Below, in pieces: positions 27,210 to 36,287 of a DNA stretch of 64,000 nt; the first letter of the stretch is position 1; every line of letters begins with the position of its first letter. This DNA comes from Acidobacteria subdivision 2 bacterium RH1 MAG20 (GTDB lineage Bacteria; Acidobacteriota; Terriglobia; Terriglobales; Acidobacteriaceae). The position numbers were made by a program, and so were the translations under genes. The notes under the pieces are model-generated. The model had not been told where the DNA came from and made no database searches. It was given only the letters and a program-made list of their open reading frames with translations. The stretch lies in the NCBI GenBank assembly GCA_002197545.1, contig NFUO01000389.1:11608-75607 (forward strand), in the 5' to 3' direction.

Positions 27210-28058
27210 CTAGCGCAAGTGTATCTTCTGCAACATCCCACCCGGAGCGCCGCCGCTCTCGCCCTTCGGTCCCCACGTCCAGTAGAGCGCCAGATAGGTA
27301 TACGTCTCCGCCTGCCCGGCGACACTCCGCCCCGCCGCAAACAGCAGATCGAACCCCGGCTTGAACTCATACGTCCCGCCCAGATCGGCCATCATCGCCG
27401 ACCGTGTAGTGGTAGCGGCCTCGCCTCCCGCGCCGTGCCCAAACAGTTCCACGCCCAGCATCAGCTTCTTGTTCATCTGCCGCTGCACCAGCCATCCGGC
27501 AAAGGGATAGTTCTTATACCCACTCTGCAGCACGACCCCCTCGCCACCGCCGCCATAGCTCGTCCACGGCCCCCAGCTCTTCTGTATCCAAAGCGGCACG
27601 CGATACCAGGTCGCCCCAACCCCCAGGCCCTTCGCGGCGCTCCCGCTGGGCAACTCGACAAAGGGAAAGATCCCCACCTCAGGCAGTCGCTTCGTCTCCT
27701 TCACAAACCGCACCTTGGCTCCAAGCTCCGTATCGCCGATCCCATAATTCACCGGCCCGCCATTCGGCGCAAAGTTTGCCCCCAGCGGGACCACCAGGTG
27801 CAGTTGAACATTGGGCACAACGCCCCAGTTCATCTCATAGCTCGGGACCTCCAGCGTCGTCCCACCCGGGACCGTTCCATCCGACAGCTCGAAGGCATAC
27901 ATCTCAAAGTGCCGGTAAGCCACCGGATCGGGATCGTCCGTCTGAAACGGCGGCCCCGCAAACGCCATCGCCCCATCGAACAGCAACAGCATCGCCAGCC
28001 CACCGCCTCTGCGAAAATTCTGCGACCTTCCCCGGTAACGAAGCACCCCAAACGACAT
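27210..28058 (-). CDS. exported outer-membrane protein, transporter-like beta barrel
   Basis: 282 aa from ATG 28058, which has AGGGGGA 5 nt upstream; the frame runs on to 28199 without support. A signal region (GLAMLLLFDGAMAFAGPPF) precedes many amphipathic strands (VQLHLVVPLGANFAP, IGDTELGAKVRFV, EVGIFPFVELPSG, AETYTYLALYWTWGP). The pattern GDTELGAKVRF and VGIFPFVELP resembles MetA-pathway phenol-degradation/porin-like proteins. Substrate unknown. Confidence 0.75.
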   Translation of the reverse strand: MSFGVLRYRGRSQNFRRGGGLAMLLLFDGAMAFAGPPFQTDDPDPVAYRHFEMYAFELSDGTVPGGTTLEVPSYEMNWGVVPNVQLHLVVPLGANFAPNGGPVNYGIGDTELGAKVRFVKETKRLPEVGIFPFVELPSGSAAKGLGVGATWYRVPLWIQKSWGPWTSYGGGGEGVVLQSGYKNYPFAGWLVQRQMNKKLMLGVELFGHGAGGEAATTTRSAMMADLGGTYEFKPGFDLLFAAGRSVAGQAETYTYLALYWTWGPKGESGGAPGGMLQKIHLR

Positions 28059-28155
28059 CGTTTCCCCCTGCCGCGCCGCAAGTCCGATTATTTTCTCACC
28101 AACCCTGCTATAGCCGTTGCCTACACCTCCAGGCAGTATCGACCTATAGTGGAAT

Positions 28156-28179
28156 TGTAAGTAGTTATGTAAGTAGTTA
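28156..28179 (+). repeat. 12-bp tandem duplication
   Basis: TGTAAGTAGTTA occurs twice in direct succession (28156-28167, 28168-28179), about 100 bp upstream of the outer-membrane gene on the minus strand. Confidence 0.7.
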
Positions 28180-28194
28180 ATCGATAGAGAAATT

Positions 28195-28259
28195 GTCATC
28201 CTGAGCGAAGCCCTCTCGCAGTTTCATCGCGAGAGGCGAGTCGAAGGACCTGCGGTTTC
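28195..28259 (+). repeat. dispersed hairpin repeat, TCAT...GAGCGAAG type
   Basis: TGTCATCCTGAGCGAAG leads into the stem CCTCTCGC (28212-28219), loop AGTTTCATC and GCGAGAGG (28229-28236), then GAGTCGAAGGACCTGCGG. The core CGCAGTTTCATCGCG recurs with two changes at 47481-47495 and 48088-48102. Confidence 0.7.
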
Positions 28260-28339
28260 TTACGATGCCGAGATTTTCTCGCTATTTTTCACCACATTCT
28301 ATCCAGCCCTCTCGTTTCTATATGTCGATACTGCCTCGG

Positions 28340-28374
28340 TGTCATTCTGAGCGCAGCGAAGAACCCCTGCATTT
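28340..28374 (+). repeat. second, shorter TCATTCTGAGCG repeat
   Basis: TGTCATTCTGAGCGCAGCG followed by AAGAACCCCTGCATTTTGC. It shares the head of the repeat at 28195-28259 but lacks the long hairpin. A hairpin TTTACCC/GGGTAAA follows at 28381-28408. Confidence 0.6.
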
Positions 28375-28426
28375 TGCTTTTTTACCCTTCCGCTGCTTTT
28401 TGGGTAAAACAAATCCCCAAAAAGCA

Positions 28427-28661
28427 CCAGCAAAATCACTTGTCAAGCCCCAAGACCTCCTAACTCAAACAAAACAAACCAAATAGAGATTGCCATTTAG
28501 TTCCGCTCAACCCGCTAAAATAAACATAGTAGAAAAAAAGAAAAGACATCCCGCATCAATACTTGGCTTAACTCTTTTAGAAAGAATACTTTGACCGTAA
28601 ACTATCTGGAATGAAGACTTTACACTGTAAAGCACCTGAAATGAAGACTTTACGTAATTAA
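28427..28661 (+). repeat. composite non-coding module, copy 1
   Basis: Three conserved blocks occur in the same order as in copy 2 (48347-48631): block A 28427-28452 (22 of 26 bases equal), block B 28499-28519 (17 of 21 equal), and block C starting TAACTCTTTTAGAAAGA at 28569 (17 of 17 equal). Block C opens about three imperfect 30-nt tandem units (28572-28601, 28602-28631, 28632-28661), each with a GAA(T/A)GA and ACTTT core. It ends 34 bp before the gene at 28696. No open frame fits. With the hairpin repeats it fills the 637 bp between 28059 and 28695. Confidence 0.65.
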
Positions 28662-28695
28662 GTATAGGGGAGGGGACACCTCCAAAGGAGCGACC

Positions 28696-29541
28696 ATGAC
28701 CGACTTCACCGCACGCCGAGCCGCCTTCCGAAAGCTGCATGAGAGCGGCTGCTTCGTCATTCCTAACCCCTGGGACGTAGGCTCAGCGCGCTACCTCCGC
28801 GGACTCGGCTTCAAAGCACTCGCAACAACGAGCGCCGGTCTCGCCTTCTCACATGGCCTGCCCGATGCCGACTGGGCCGTTCCACGCGACATGGTGCTCG
28901 AGCACATCGCGGAGATCGTCGCCTCGGTCGATCTTCCCGTCAACGCCGACTTCGAATCCGGCTACGCCAACGAGCCGGAGGGTGTAGCCGAGAGCGTCCG
29001 TCTCTGTGTGCAGACCGGTGTCGCCGGGCTCTCCATCGAGGACGCCACCGGCGACCGTGAGGGGCCGCTCTACGATCTGCCCGTCGCCGTCGAAAGAATC
29101 AAGGCGGCAAAGGCGGCCATCAAAGCCTCCGGCGCGGATGTCCTCCTCGTTGCCAGAGCAGAGTGCTATCTCGTCGGCCATCCTGATCCGTTAGCCGAAG
29201 CAATCCGCCGTCTCGAGGCCTACGCCAATGCAGGCGCGGACATGCTCTACGCTCCCGGCGCAGCAAAACGCGCCGATATCGAGGCCATCGTAAAAGCAGT
29301 CCACCCCAAACCCGTCAACATCCTGCTCACCTCCAGCGCCGGACTCAAGATTCCCGAGCTCGCGGAAATTGGGGTAAGGCGCATCAGTGTCGGCTCCGCG
29401 CTGGCACGGGCCGCCTGGACCGGATTCATCCGCGCCGCCCGCGAAATCGCGAACGAGAACAGCATGGCAGGACTGGATAACATCGTTCCCTACGCGGAAC
29501 TGAACGAGTTCTTCCGCAAGGACCTGGCACAGCGGTCATAA
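28696..29541 (+). CDS. isocitrate lyase/PEP mutase family enzyme
   Basis: 281 aa, a PrpB/PEP-phosphonomutase-like TIM barrel. Visible landmarks are FVIPNPWDVGSARYL, LATTSAGLAFSHGLPD, the acidic metal site in PVNADFESGYANEPEGV, and GLSIEDATGD. It lacks the KKCGH motif of true isocitrate lyases, fitting the oxaloacetase or PEP mutase-like subgroup. Substrate unknown. AAAGGAG lies about 7 nt before the ATG, and three tandem 30-nt repeats lie directly upstream. Confidence 0.85.
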   Translation: MTDFTARRAAFRKLHESGCFVIPNPWDVGSARYLRGLGFKALATTSAGLAFSHGLPDADWAVPRDMVLEHIAEIVASVDLPVNADFESGYANEPEGVAESVRLCVQTGVAGLSIEDATGDREGPLYDLPVAVERIKAAKAAIKASGADVLLVARAECYLVGHPDPLAEAIRRLEAYANAGADMLYAPGAAKRADIEAIVKAVHPKPVNILLTSSAGLKIPELAEIGVRRISVGSALARAAWTGFIRAAREIANENSMAGLDNIVPYAELNEFFRKDLAQRS

Positions 29542-29579
29542 CCCCTTAACTCCGTCATATCTGCGAAAATAGAAGCAGT

Positions 29580-30704
29580 ATGCCGGAGCACCAGAGCAGT
29601 GACCAGACCATCGCCGTAGCCATGTCCGGAGGAGTCGACTCCTCCGCCGTCGCGGCGCTCCTGCGCGCGCAAGGCCACACGCTCGTCGGCCTCACCCTCC
29701 AGCTCTGGAACCAGCGCCGCCTCAGCGGCCACGAGGGAATGCCCGAAGCAGTCCAGGGTCGCTGCTGTTCTATTGATGATGTGTATGACGCCCGACACGT
29801 AGCCGAGCAGCTCGACATTCCCTACTACGTCGTCAACCAGCAGGACCGCTTCGAGGCCGATGTCGTCAAGCCCTTCGTAGCCGAGTACCTGGCCGGACGC
29901 ACACCTATTCCCTGCACCCTCTGCAACAACCACTTAAAGTTCGATCAACTCCTCGTCACCGCTCGCCAGATCGGCGCCGACCGCATCGCCACTGGTCACT
30001 ACGCCCGCAACCGCTTCGACGAAGCCCGCCAGCGCTGGATCCTCTCACGCCCCGCCGACCACTCGAAGGACCAAACCTACTTCCTCTTCGGCCTCACGCA
30101 GGAGCAACTCTCCCGCACGCTCTTCCCTCTCGGCGAGATGCAGAAGCCGGCCGTCCGCGAGATGGCCTCCGAAGCCGGCCTCAACGTAGCCACCAAACCC
30201 GATTCGCAGGAGATCTGCTTCATCCCCGGCGGCGACTACAGCGCCTTCCTTAAGGCCTACCTCGACGAGCAGGGCGAAGAACTCCCCGACTCCTCCGGCG
30301 AACTGGTCACCACCTCAGGCGAAGTCATCGGCCACCACAACGGCATCCAGAGCTTCACCGTCGGCCAGCGCAAGGGCCTCGGTCTGACCTCGGTCAACCC
30401 GCTCTACGTCCTCGCTATCCACCCTGACAGTCATCAGGTCACTGTCGGCGCCGACGAAGAACTCATGTCCATTCACCTCCGAGCCAACCGCCTCAACTGG
30501 ATCTCCATCCCCGAGCTGACCGATGACATCCGCGTCACCATCAAGGTCCGCCATCGCCACACTCCCGCCGCAGCCACTCTGAGCCGAGCCAGCGATAACA
30601 CCGTCACGGCCATCTTCGACGAGCCCCAACGAGCCATCACCCCCGGCCAGGCCGCCGTCTTCTATCAGCAAGACGAGGTAGTCGGGGGTGGTTGGATTTT
30701 TTAA
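29580..30704 (+). CDS. mnmA: tRNA-specific 2-thiouridylase
   Basis: 374 aa. The ATP pyrophosphatase P-loop AMSGGVDSSAVAALL is at residues 13-27, the first catalytic cysteine in TPIPCTLCNNHLKF, and the second in KPDSQEICFIPGG. The C-terminal barrel (HHNGIQSFTVGQRKGLG) follows. MnmA thiolates U34 of tRNAs for Lys, Glu and Gln, taking sulfur from a cysteine desulfurase such as the one at 17571-18854. It ends 8 bp from the convergent gene at 30713. Confidence 0.95.
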   Translation: MPEHQSSDQTIAVAMSGGVDSSAVAALLRAQGHTLVGLTLQLWNQRRLSGHEGMPEAVQGRCCSIDDVYDARHVAEQLDIPYYVVNQQDRFEADVVKPFVAEYLAGRTPIPCTLCNNHLKFDQLLVTARQIGADRIATGHYARNRFDEARQRWILSRPADHSKDQTYFLFGLTQEQLSRTLFPLGEMQKPAVREMASEAGLNVATKPDSQEICFIPGGDYSAFLKAYLDEQGEELPDSSGELVTTSGEVIGHHNGIQSFTVGQRKGLGLTSVNPLYVLAIHPDSHQVTVGADEELMSIHLRANRLNWISIPELTDDIRVTIKVRHRHTPAAATLSRASDNTVTAIFDEPQRAITPGQAAVFYQQDEVVGGGWIF

Positions 30705-30712
30705 GGCCTTAC

Positions 30713-31297
30713 TTACAAATCAACATCGTTGCTGTCGCGGTAACTCCGGTTGGTCCGACCGCGGCCAAAGCCTCTTGCCCGTCCTACCAGAACATCGATA
30801 CCAGCCTTCAGCCCATTCATCAGCCCATTGAACTCGCGCACGGGAACGCGGATTCCATGCTGCACTGCATTGACGGCCTCTGCGGTCCCGGTCAGGATCG
30901 TGGTCACAATATCGTCGAGCCTTGCTGTCTGCACACGAGCTTTGTTGTTGACATCGCTCAATGTAGCGTCAAACTCCGCCGCCTTGCTGCGAACCACATT
31001 GCTCGTCTCAACCAGATTCTCCGCGAGGGCCATCATCTTTGGAGCATAGTTCTGAATGAAGTCCTGCGTGCTATCGAGTGCCGGTATTGCCTTCGCTCGA
31101 ACCTCCTCCACAATCGCCAATACACGATGGCGTGCCTTGGCTGCGCCTATTGCCATGGCAATGAGAGCGATCGCCTGCGCTACCAGCGCCACAGCCACCA
31201 TGCCAACGAAGATCATCAACAACCTGGAGTTGCCCGATGAAATCGAGTCCGCATCCTGCAGCCACATCCCCGACAGAACAAATTGCGCCGCTACCAT
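30713..31297 (-). CDS. membrane-anchored helical protein, DUF948-like
   Basis: 194 aa. One transmembrane helix (LLMIFVGMVAVALVAQAIALIAMAIGA) is followed by a long helical/coiled-coil region of about 110 residues and a basic, Arg/Gly-rich end (GRARGFGRGRTNRSYRD). The layout resembles DUF948 proteins, which are often paired with YtxH-type proteins as here (next gene upstream, 31387-31779). Role unknown; general stress or envelope function is a context guess. Confidence 0.72.
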   Translation of the reverse strand: MVAAQFVLSGMWLQDADSISSGNSRLLMIFVGMVAVALVAQAIALIAMAIGAAKARHRVLAIVEEVRAKAIPALDSTQDFIQNYAPKMMALAENLVETSNVVRSKAAEFDATLSDVNNKARVQTARLDDIVTTILTGTAEAVNAVQHGIRVPVREFNGLMNGLKAGIDVLVGRARGFGRGRTNRSYRDSNDVDL

Positions 31298-31386
31298 GCA
31301 GCCTCTCTTTCAGTACCGCATCACTTCAGAAATTACGAGCCTGACCTTCCATCGTATCCGTGGACGACCAGATGCCGGTCCCGCAG

Positions 31387-31779
31387 TTACGCCTTGCCAA
31401 TATCCTGCGTAGTGCTTGAATAAGCTTCTTTACCGGCATCGATCGCGGAGGCAACTTTATTCTGCTGCTCCTTCACCAACCCCTTGCCTTTTTCAACATA
31501 CTCTGCCCACTGCGTGCGGCCACGGTCATAATACTCTTTACCGCGATCGACATATTCGCCAACCTGTTGTTTGCCCTGCGCTGCCAGATCGGCGGCCCGC
31601 TCTTTACTCTGCTGGGCCAGAACGGCTGCTCTTTCCTTTGCATCCAGCGCGCTTGCTACGAGGTCCTCGCGCGTTTCCTTGCCAGCCTTTGGCGCATACA
31701 GCACTCCGACAAGGGCACCTACGCCGAGACCCGCCAAGAACCATCCCAATCCGCCTACACTGTTGTCGTTATCTGACAT
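31387..31779 (-). CDS. YtxH domain protein
   Basis: 130 aa from ATG 31779, with AGGAG 8 nt upstream; a longer frame to 31977 has no ribosome site. The N-terminal glycine-rich helix GWFLAGLGVGALVGVLYAPKAGKETRE is the YtxH signature, followed by a long amphipathic Lys/Glu/Ala-rich helix (DAKERAAVLAQQSKERAADL, EYVDRGKEYYDRGRTQWAEY). YtxH proteins are membrane-linked and often stress-induced. It leads a pair with the DUF948-like gene. Confidence 0.85.
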   Translation of the reverse strand: MSDNDNSVGGLGWFLAGLGVGALVGVLYAPKAGKETREDLVASALDAKERAAVLAQQSKERAADLAAQGKQQVGEYVDRGKEYYDRGRTQWAEYVEKGKGLVKEQQNKVASAIDAGKEAYSSTTQDIGKA

Positions 31780-32147
31780 ATTCTTTCTCCTGTCTTCCCA
31801 GAAATGCGAAATCTGCTCTCCGCCTTTATAACTCAATCGGCAGCTAAACTCGCAGCCGCTGCCGAACCTCAAGCATACCTTTTCCTCGCCTGGAAGAAGC
31901 TCGCGCGATGCCGGGTAGCTTCTAGGGAAAGATGCCCTCCCCATGGAATAGGTTGCGCGTTCTCCCCAGCCAGCCATTCGCCCTTCCCTATGGCAAACTC
32001 ACCTCGCGCAATCACATCCGTCCTATTCAACAGCAGACTTCCAGCGTGATCGGGATCGCGATACACCTTTCAACCAAGCCAAAGCATCCGATACTAATAG
32101 AGTGAGTTACAGTATTTTTCATAAGTTCTAGTCCACAACGAGGTCAA
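31780..32147. other. intergenic region without recognised gene
   Basis: 368 bp between the divergent ytxH-like and BON genes. It should hold both promoters, but I could not assign convincing boxes. TTCTTTCTCCTGTC next to 31780 is the ribosome site of the ytxH gene on the other strand. No repeat of the families described elsewhere is seen. Confidence 0.5.
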
Positions 32148-33278
32148 ATGCACGTGCACGCCTATCGAACACTCTCCGCACCGCGCGCCATCGCGTCGGC
32201 GACCCTTCTCGCTCTCACTCTCAGCTTCGCCGGCTGCAAAAGGGCCGCGCCTCCACCCGATGATGCAGCTCTAAGTTCAGCGCTGCAAACCCGTATCGCC
32301 AGCGACAGCGCCCTCAAGACGGAGGCCATCCAGACCTCCGTCGAGAACGGCGTTGCTACCCTCAACGGTACGGTCAGCAGCGATGCAGCGCGTTCGCTCG
32401 CCTCTGCGGACGCCGCCCAGGTCGCCGGCCTCAAGACCGTGGTCAACAACCTCACCGTTCAGCAGCCAGTCCAGCAACCGACTCCGCCGCCCACCCAGGC
32501 AGCCGTCGCGCCAGCCCCGGCTCCAGCCCGCATGGCCACAAAGAAACCTGCAGATCGAGTCCGCCCAGAGCGGGTCAAACATTCGCCTGCTCCCATCGAG
32601 CGCGTTTCCCCCGTTCAACAGGCCCGGAACGAGCCACCCTCACCGCCTCAACAGGCGCCACCGCCCCCGCCTGCTCCACCGGCGCCACCTGCCTTTCGCG
32701 ATGTAACCGTTCCCGCAGGCACCACGATCCCTATTCGCATGACCCAGACGCTCGACAGCGCCACCACCCAGCAGGGTGAGAGCTTCAGCGGCACGGTCGC
32801 CACCGACATCATCATCGATGGCCTTGTCGTCATTCCCCAGGGATCGGCCGTCTCGGGCCGGGTCGATGCCGTGCAGGAAGCCGCCCACTTCAAAGGCAAC
32901 TCCCTGCTCACAATCGAACTCACGGGCCTCAAACGTCATGGCGAAGATGTCGCCATCGCCACGCAGCCCTACAGCGTAGCCGGGAAGGGACGCGGCAAGA
33001 ACACGGCAGAAAAGGTAGGTGGCGGCGCAGCCATCGGCGCAATTCTTGGCGGCATCTTCGGTGGCGGCAAAGGCGCGGCCATTGGAGCGGCTACAGGCGG
33101 CGGCCTCGGTGCCGGTGCCAATGCCATCACCAAAGGCGAGCAGGTCCAGATACCCTCGGAGACTCTCGTCCGCTTCCATCTCACGAACTCTCTCTCGCTC
33201 CGCGCTTCCACCAGCAACACGCGAAGCACTCCCACCAACCCCAACCTCCAGCAGCGGACCGGCGCTCAGCCGCAATAG
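32148..33278 (+). CDS. BON-domain lipoprotein with glycine-zipper region
   Basis: 376 aa. A lipobox (LSFAGC at about residue 30) suggests a lipoprotein. A BON domain follows (SALQTRIASDSALKTEAIQ, VENGVATLNGTVSSDA, VVNNLTVQ), then a Pro-rich linker (PQQAPPPPPAPPAPPA), a beta-rich domain (TVPAGTTIPIRMTQTLDSA, GSAVSGRVDAVQ) and a glycine zipper (GGGAAIGAILGGIFGGGKGAAIG) near residues 290-315. BON domains bind phospholipid; the whole looks like an envelope-integrity protein. Exact role unknown. Confidence 0.8.
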   Translation: MHVHAYRTLSAPRAIASATLLALTLSFAGCKRAAPPPDDAALSSALQTRIASDSALKTEAIQTSVENGVATLNGTVSSDAARSLASADAAQVAGLKTVVNNLTVQQPVQQPTPPPTQAAVAPAPAPARMATKKPADRVRPERVKHSPAPIERVSPVQQARNEPPSPPQQAPPPPPAPPAPPAFRDVTVPAGTTIPIRMTQTLDSATTQQGESFSGTVATDIIIDGLVVIPQGSAVSGRVDAVQEAAHFKGNSLLTIELTGLKRHGEDVAIATQPYSVAGKGRGKNTAEKVGGGAAIGAILGGIFGGGKGAAIGAATGGGLGAGANAITKGEQVQIPSETLVRFHLTNSLSLRASTSNTRSTPTNPNLQQRTGAQPQ

Positions 33279-33428
33279 CTGGACCGGCAGCATCAAACGC
33301 TACGTGGCGGCGAATTGTGGCGATCGCCGCCACCTCACAGGCGGAATTTTCCTGTCGTCACTCATGTAGACTTGGTATCAGCAGGCCAGCAAAAAACCCG
33401 CGTACGATGCTGCTTTTACCAGAAGAAA

Positions 33429-35297
33429 ATGTTTCTTTTGAGGTACTCCGTCTTGACGAAGGCATCTCCCAAAATCGTGGCCGCCAAGGAAAGACCAGCA
33501 GGCTTTCTCACCTTTACCCTGCATGCCCATCTGCCCTATGTCGTCAATCACGGCACCTGGCCGCATGGCATGGAGTGGCTCCACGAAGCTGCCGCCGAGA
33601 CTTATCTGCCGCTGCTCCGCGTCCTCAAGAATCTCGAGCGCGATAACATCCGCTTCAACTGCAATCTCAATCTTTCCCCTATCCTGCTCGAGCAGCTCTC
33701 GCACCCCGTCTTCATCGCGGAGTTTCCCAAGTATCTCGGCCGCAAAATCGTCGCTGCCCAAGAGGATGAGGCATTCTTCACCCAGTCCGGTGAAGCCCAC
33801 TACGCCGAGACCGCGCGCTTCTGGCACCGCTTCTTTTCGCAGGCCCTCGAAGACTTCAAGCGCTTCGACCAGAACATCATCAGGGCCTTCCGTCACTTCA
33901 ACGACATCGGTCTCATCGACATCATCACCTGTGGCGCGACCCACGGGTATATGCCGCTCTTAGGAACAGACGAGAGCGTCCGCGCCCAGATACGCACCGC
34001 TGTCGATACGCACATTCGCCATATCGGCAAACATCCAAAAGGCATCTGGGCCCCTGAATGCGGCTACCGTCCCGCAGGCTTCTGGAACTATCCCGTCCCC
34101 AACGCCGACGGCACACCCACGCCTCCCGGCTTCGACCGCATCGGCGTCGAGCAGGCGCTCTCTGAATCCGACATCGAGTTTTTCTTCGTCGATACCCATC
34201 TTGTCGAAGAGTCGCATCGCGTGCCTTCGCCCTACGAGCTGCTCAACGGCGCCGTCCCCACCGACGAGCAGACCGAGCAGATGACGCACCGCGATTATCG
34301 CCGTCTTTACCAGCCCTACTATGTCGATGGCCCCTACGACAAAGGCCACGCGGCTACGATTTTTCCCCGCGACCCTCGCACAGGCGTTCAGGTATGGTCT
34401 GGCGACAGTGGCTACCCTGGCGACGGTACCTACCTCGACTTCCACAAAAAGCGCTGGCCCGGCGGTCATCGCTACTGGCGCGTCACCGGCTCCAAGGTCG
34501 ACATGGGCGACAAACAGCCCTACTACCCCAGGGAGGCCGCCGAGCGCGTCAAGGCACACGCCGCCAACTATGTTCATCTGGTGTGGGAGGCCCTCCAGTC
34601 CGGCTTCAACGACTCTATCCCGCCCATTCTCTGCTCCCCCTTCGACGCCGAGCTCTTCGGCCATTGGTGGTTCGAAGGGATACTGTGGCTTGAAGCCGTA
34701 GCCCGAACCCTCCACGATCACGAAACCGGAATTGAGCTCATCAGCGGCACCGAATATCTTGACCGCTTTCCCCGCGCCGGCTTCATCGCCATGCACGAAG
34801 GCTCCTGGGGAGCGGAGGGCAACAACCACGTCTGGATGAATCCGGAGACCTCCTGGACCTACACCCACATCTATCCCGCCGAGATCTACACCCGCGAGGT
34901 CTGCACCGCCGGTCACTGGCGCAACACCCCTCTGGCCAAACGCATCATGCAGCAGCTTTGCCGCGAGCTTCTCCTGCTCGAATCCTCCGACTGGCAGTTC
35001 CTCATCACCACCGGGGCCGCCCGCGACTACGCCGAGATTCGCTTCCTCACCCACAACGACCAGTTCAACGAAGTCAAAGCCATCTGGCAGACCTTCGATT
35101 CCACCGGCTCCATCACCACAGCGCAGGAAGCGCGTCTGGCCGAAATCGAACGCCGCGACAGCGTCTTCCCCGACATCGATCCCGGCCTATGGGTTGCCGG
35201 AGCCCACCAGGTTCCCGGAGCATCTCAAGCAAAAATTCCTGCCGAAGCAACGAAAGTCTCGGCCATAGACGTCGCCACCGCACAATCAAGTGCCTGA
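33429..35297 (+). CDS. glycoside hydrolase family 57 / DUF1957, probable 1,4-alpha-glucan branching enzyme
   Basis: 622 aa from ATG 33429; a longer frame from 33315 lacks support. GFLTFTLHAHLPYVVNHG is the N-terminal GH57 motif. The nucleophile region is KGIWAPECGYRP and the acid region ILCSPFDAELFGHWWFEG, followed by the helical C-terminal domain (DWQFLITTGAARDYAEIRF) of GH57 branching enzymes. It would make branches in glycogen-like alpha-glucan. No other glycogen genes are adjacent. Confidence 0.9.
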   Translation: MFLLRYSVLTKASPKIVAAKERPAGFLTFTLHAHLPYVVNHGTWPHGMEWLHEAAAETYLPLLRVLKNLERDNIRFNCNLNLSPILLEQLSHPVFIAEFPKYLGRKIVAAQEDEAFFTQSGEAHYAETARFWHRFFSQALEDFKRFDQNIIRAFRHFNDIGLIDIITCGATHGYMPLLGTDESVRAQIRTAVDTHIRHIGKHPKGIWAPECGYRPAGFWNYPVPNADGTPTPPGFDRIGVEQALSESDIEFFFVDTHLVEESHRVPSPYELLNGAVPTDEQTEQMTHRDYRRLYQPYYVDGPYDKGHAATIFPRDPRTGVQVWSGDSGYPGDGTYLDFHKKRWPGGHRYWRVTGSKVDMGDKQPYYPREAAERVKAHAANYVHLVWEALQSGFNDSIPPILCSPFDAELFGHWWFEGILWLEAVARTLHDHETGIELISGTEYLDRFPRAGFIAMHEGSWGAEGNNHVWMNPETSWTYTHIYPAEIYTREVCTAGHWRNTPLAKRIMQQLCRELLLLESSDWQFLITTGAARDYAEIRFLTHNDQFNEVKAIWQTFDSTGSITTAQEARLAEIERRDSVFPDIDPGLWVAGAHQVPGASQAKIPAEATKVSAIDVATAQSSA

Positions 35298-35372
35298 TGA
35301 AGCGGTAAGGAGTAGCCTCGTTCCAGGACTTGCTCTTCCTGGTGCCAAAATCCTGGCGCCTAAAATAAAGAT

Positions 35373-36287
35373 GTGGCCCTAGCATCGCCAACCTCGACCC
35401 ACCCGACGCTGACCCCAGCTCAAAAACCTCGTTCCAAAAACCACCGCTCGCCTCTCGATCTCTGGCATCTCCTTTCGCTCGACGCCCCCACCGTAGCCTC
35501 TCTCTGGGTCTGGTTCATCGCCGCCGCCAACCACATCTGTCTTCCGATCTCCTCCGTCCTTGCCATCTTCATCGCCGTCTGGATGCTCTACGCCGCCGAC
35601 CGTCTCCTCGACGCTCGCCTGCTCGACAGCCAATCCCGGCAGGAGCAACACCTCGAAGCCCGCCACTACTTCCATCACCGCCACCGCACCGCCTTCCTTG
35701 CAGGAATCCTGCTGTCCTCAGCCGCCCTGGCTCCGCTCCTGCTCCGGCTCTCGACCGAGGCCATCCACCTCTATCTCATCCTCGGCGGCCTTCTCTTCGG
35801 CTACTTCATCCTCATCCACGCCACCCGCAACGCCCATCGCTTCCCCAAGGAGATTGCCGTCGGCATCTTCTTCGCCGCCGCCACCTTCATCCCTACCGTC
35901 GCCCGCCAGCCTGGGCTACGCCTGGCCCTGCTTCCATCGGCACTCCTGTTGGCTACCCTCTGCAGTCTGAACTGCCTCTTCATCTATGCCTGGGAGCATG
36001 ACCCCGAACGCCCTGCCGTCGTTGCCGAGCACACAATCCATGCCAGCACCCGTTTCGCTCTCCGCCATCTACTCTTCCTGGCAATCACCATCGCCGTCGT
36101 CGGAGCCGCCCTCGCCTTTCTCGATCCTCACGCGCCCTGGATAATCTCCGCAGTCCCAGCACTCTCCGCTGCCCTCCTGCTCCTTCTCCACCATCGACGC
36201 CATCGCATCCCAGCCCTCACCCTGCGAGCCGCCGCGGACCTCGCACTCCTCACTCCCATCCTCCTCATCCCCTTCTTCCACCGATGA
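35373..36287 (+). CDS. UbiA-like multi-pass membrane protein
   Basis: 304 aa, GTG start. About eight hydrophobic helices. LYAADRLLDARLLDSQ resembles the first Asp-rich motif (NDxxD-type) of UbiA prenyltransferases, but the second motif is not evident, so it may be a degenerate member. Its stop overlaps the start of the methyltransferase gene by 4 bp (ATGA), so the two are translationally coupled and probably act together. Confidence 0.68.
   Translation: MALASPTSTHPTLTPAQKPRSKNHRSPLDLWHLLSLDAPTVASLWVWFIAAANHICLPISSVLAIFIAVWMLYAADRLLDARLLDSQSRQEQHLEARHYFHHRHRTAFLAGILLSSAALAPLLLRLSTEAIHLYLILGGLLFGYFILIHATRNAHRFPKEIAVGIFFAAATFIPTVARQPGLRLALLPSALLLATLCSLNCLFIYAWEHDPERPAVVAEHTIHASTRFALRHLLFLAITIAVVGAALAFLDPHAPWIISAVPALSAALLLLLHHRRHRIPALTLRAAADLALLTPILLIPFFHR

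Noticed and set aside
28572..28661. Regular ~30-nt repeats considered as a CRISPR array
   Set aside because: Units follow each other without spacers and are imperfect; no cas genes nearby.
31780..31977. 66-codon N-terminal extension of the YtxH gene
   Set aside because: The ATG at 31779 has a well-placed AGGAG and begins the YtxH domain directly; the extension has no domain or signal pattern.
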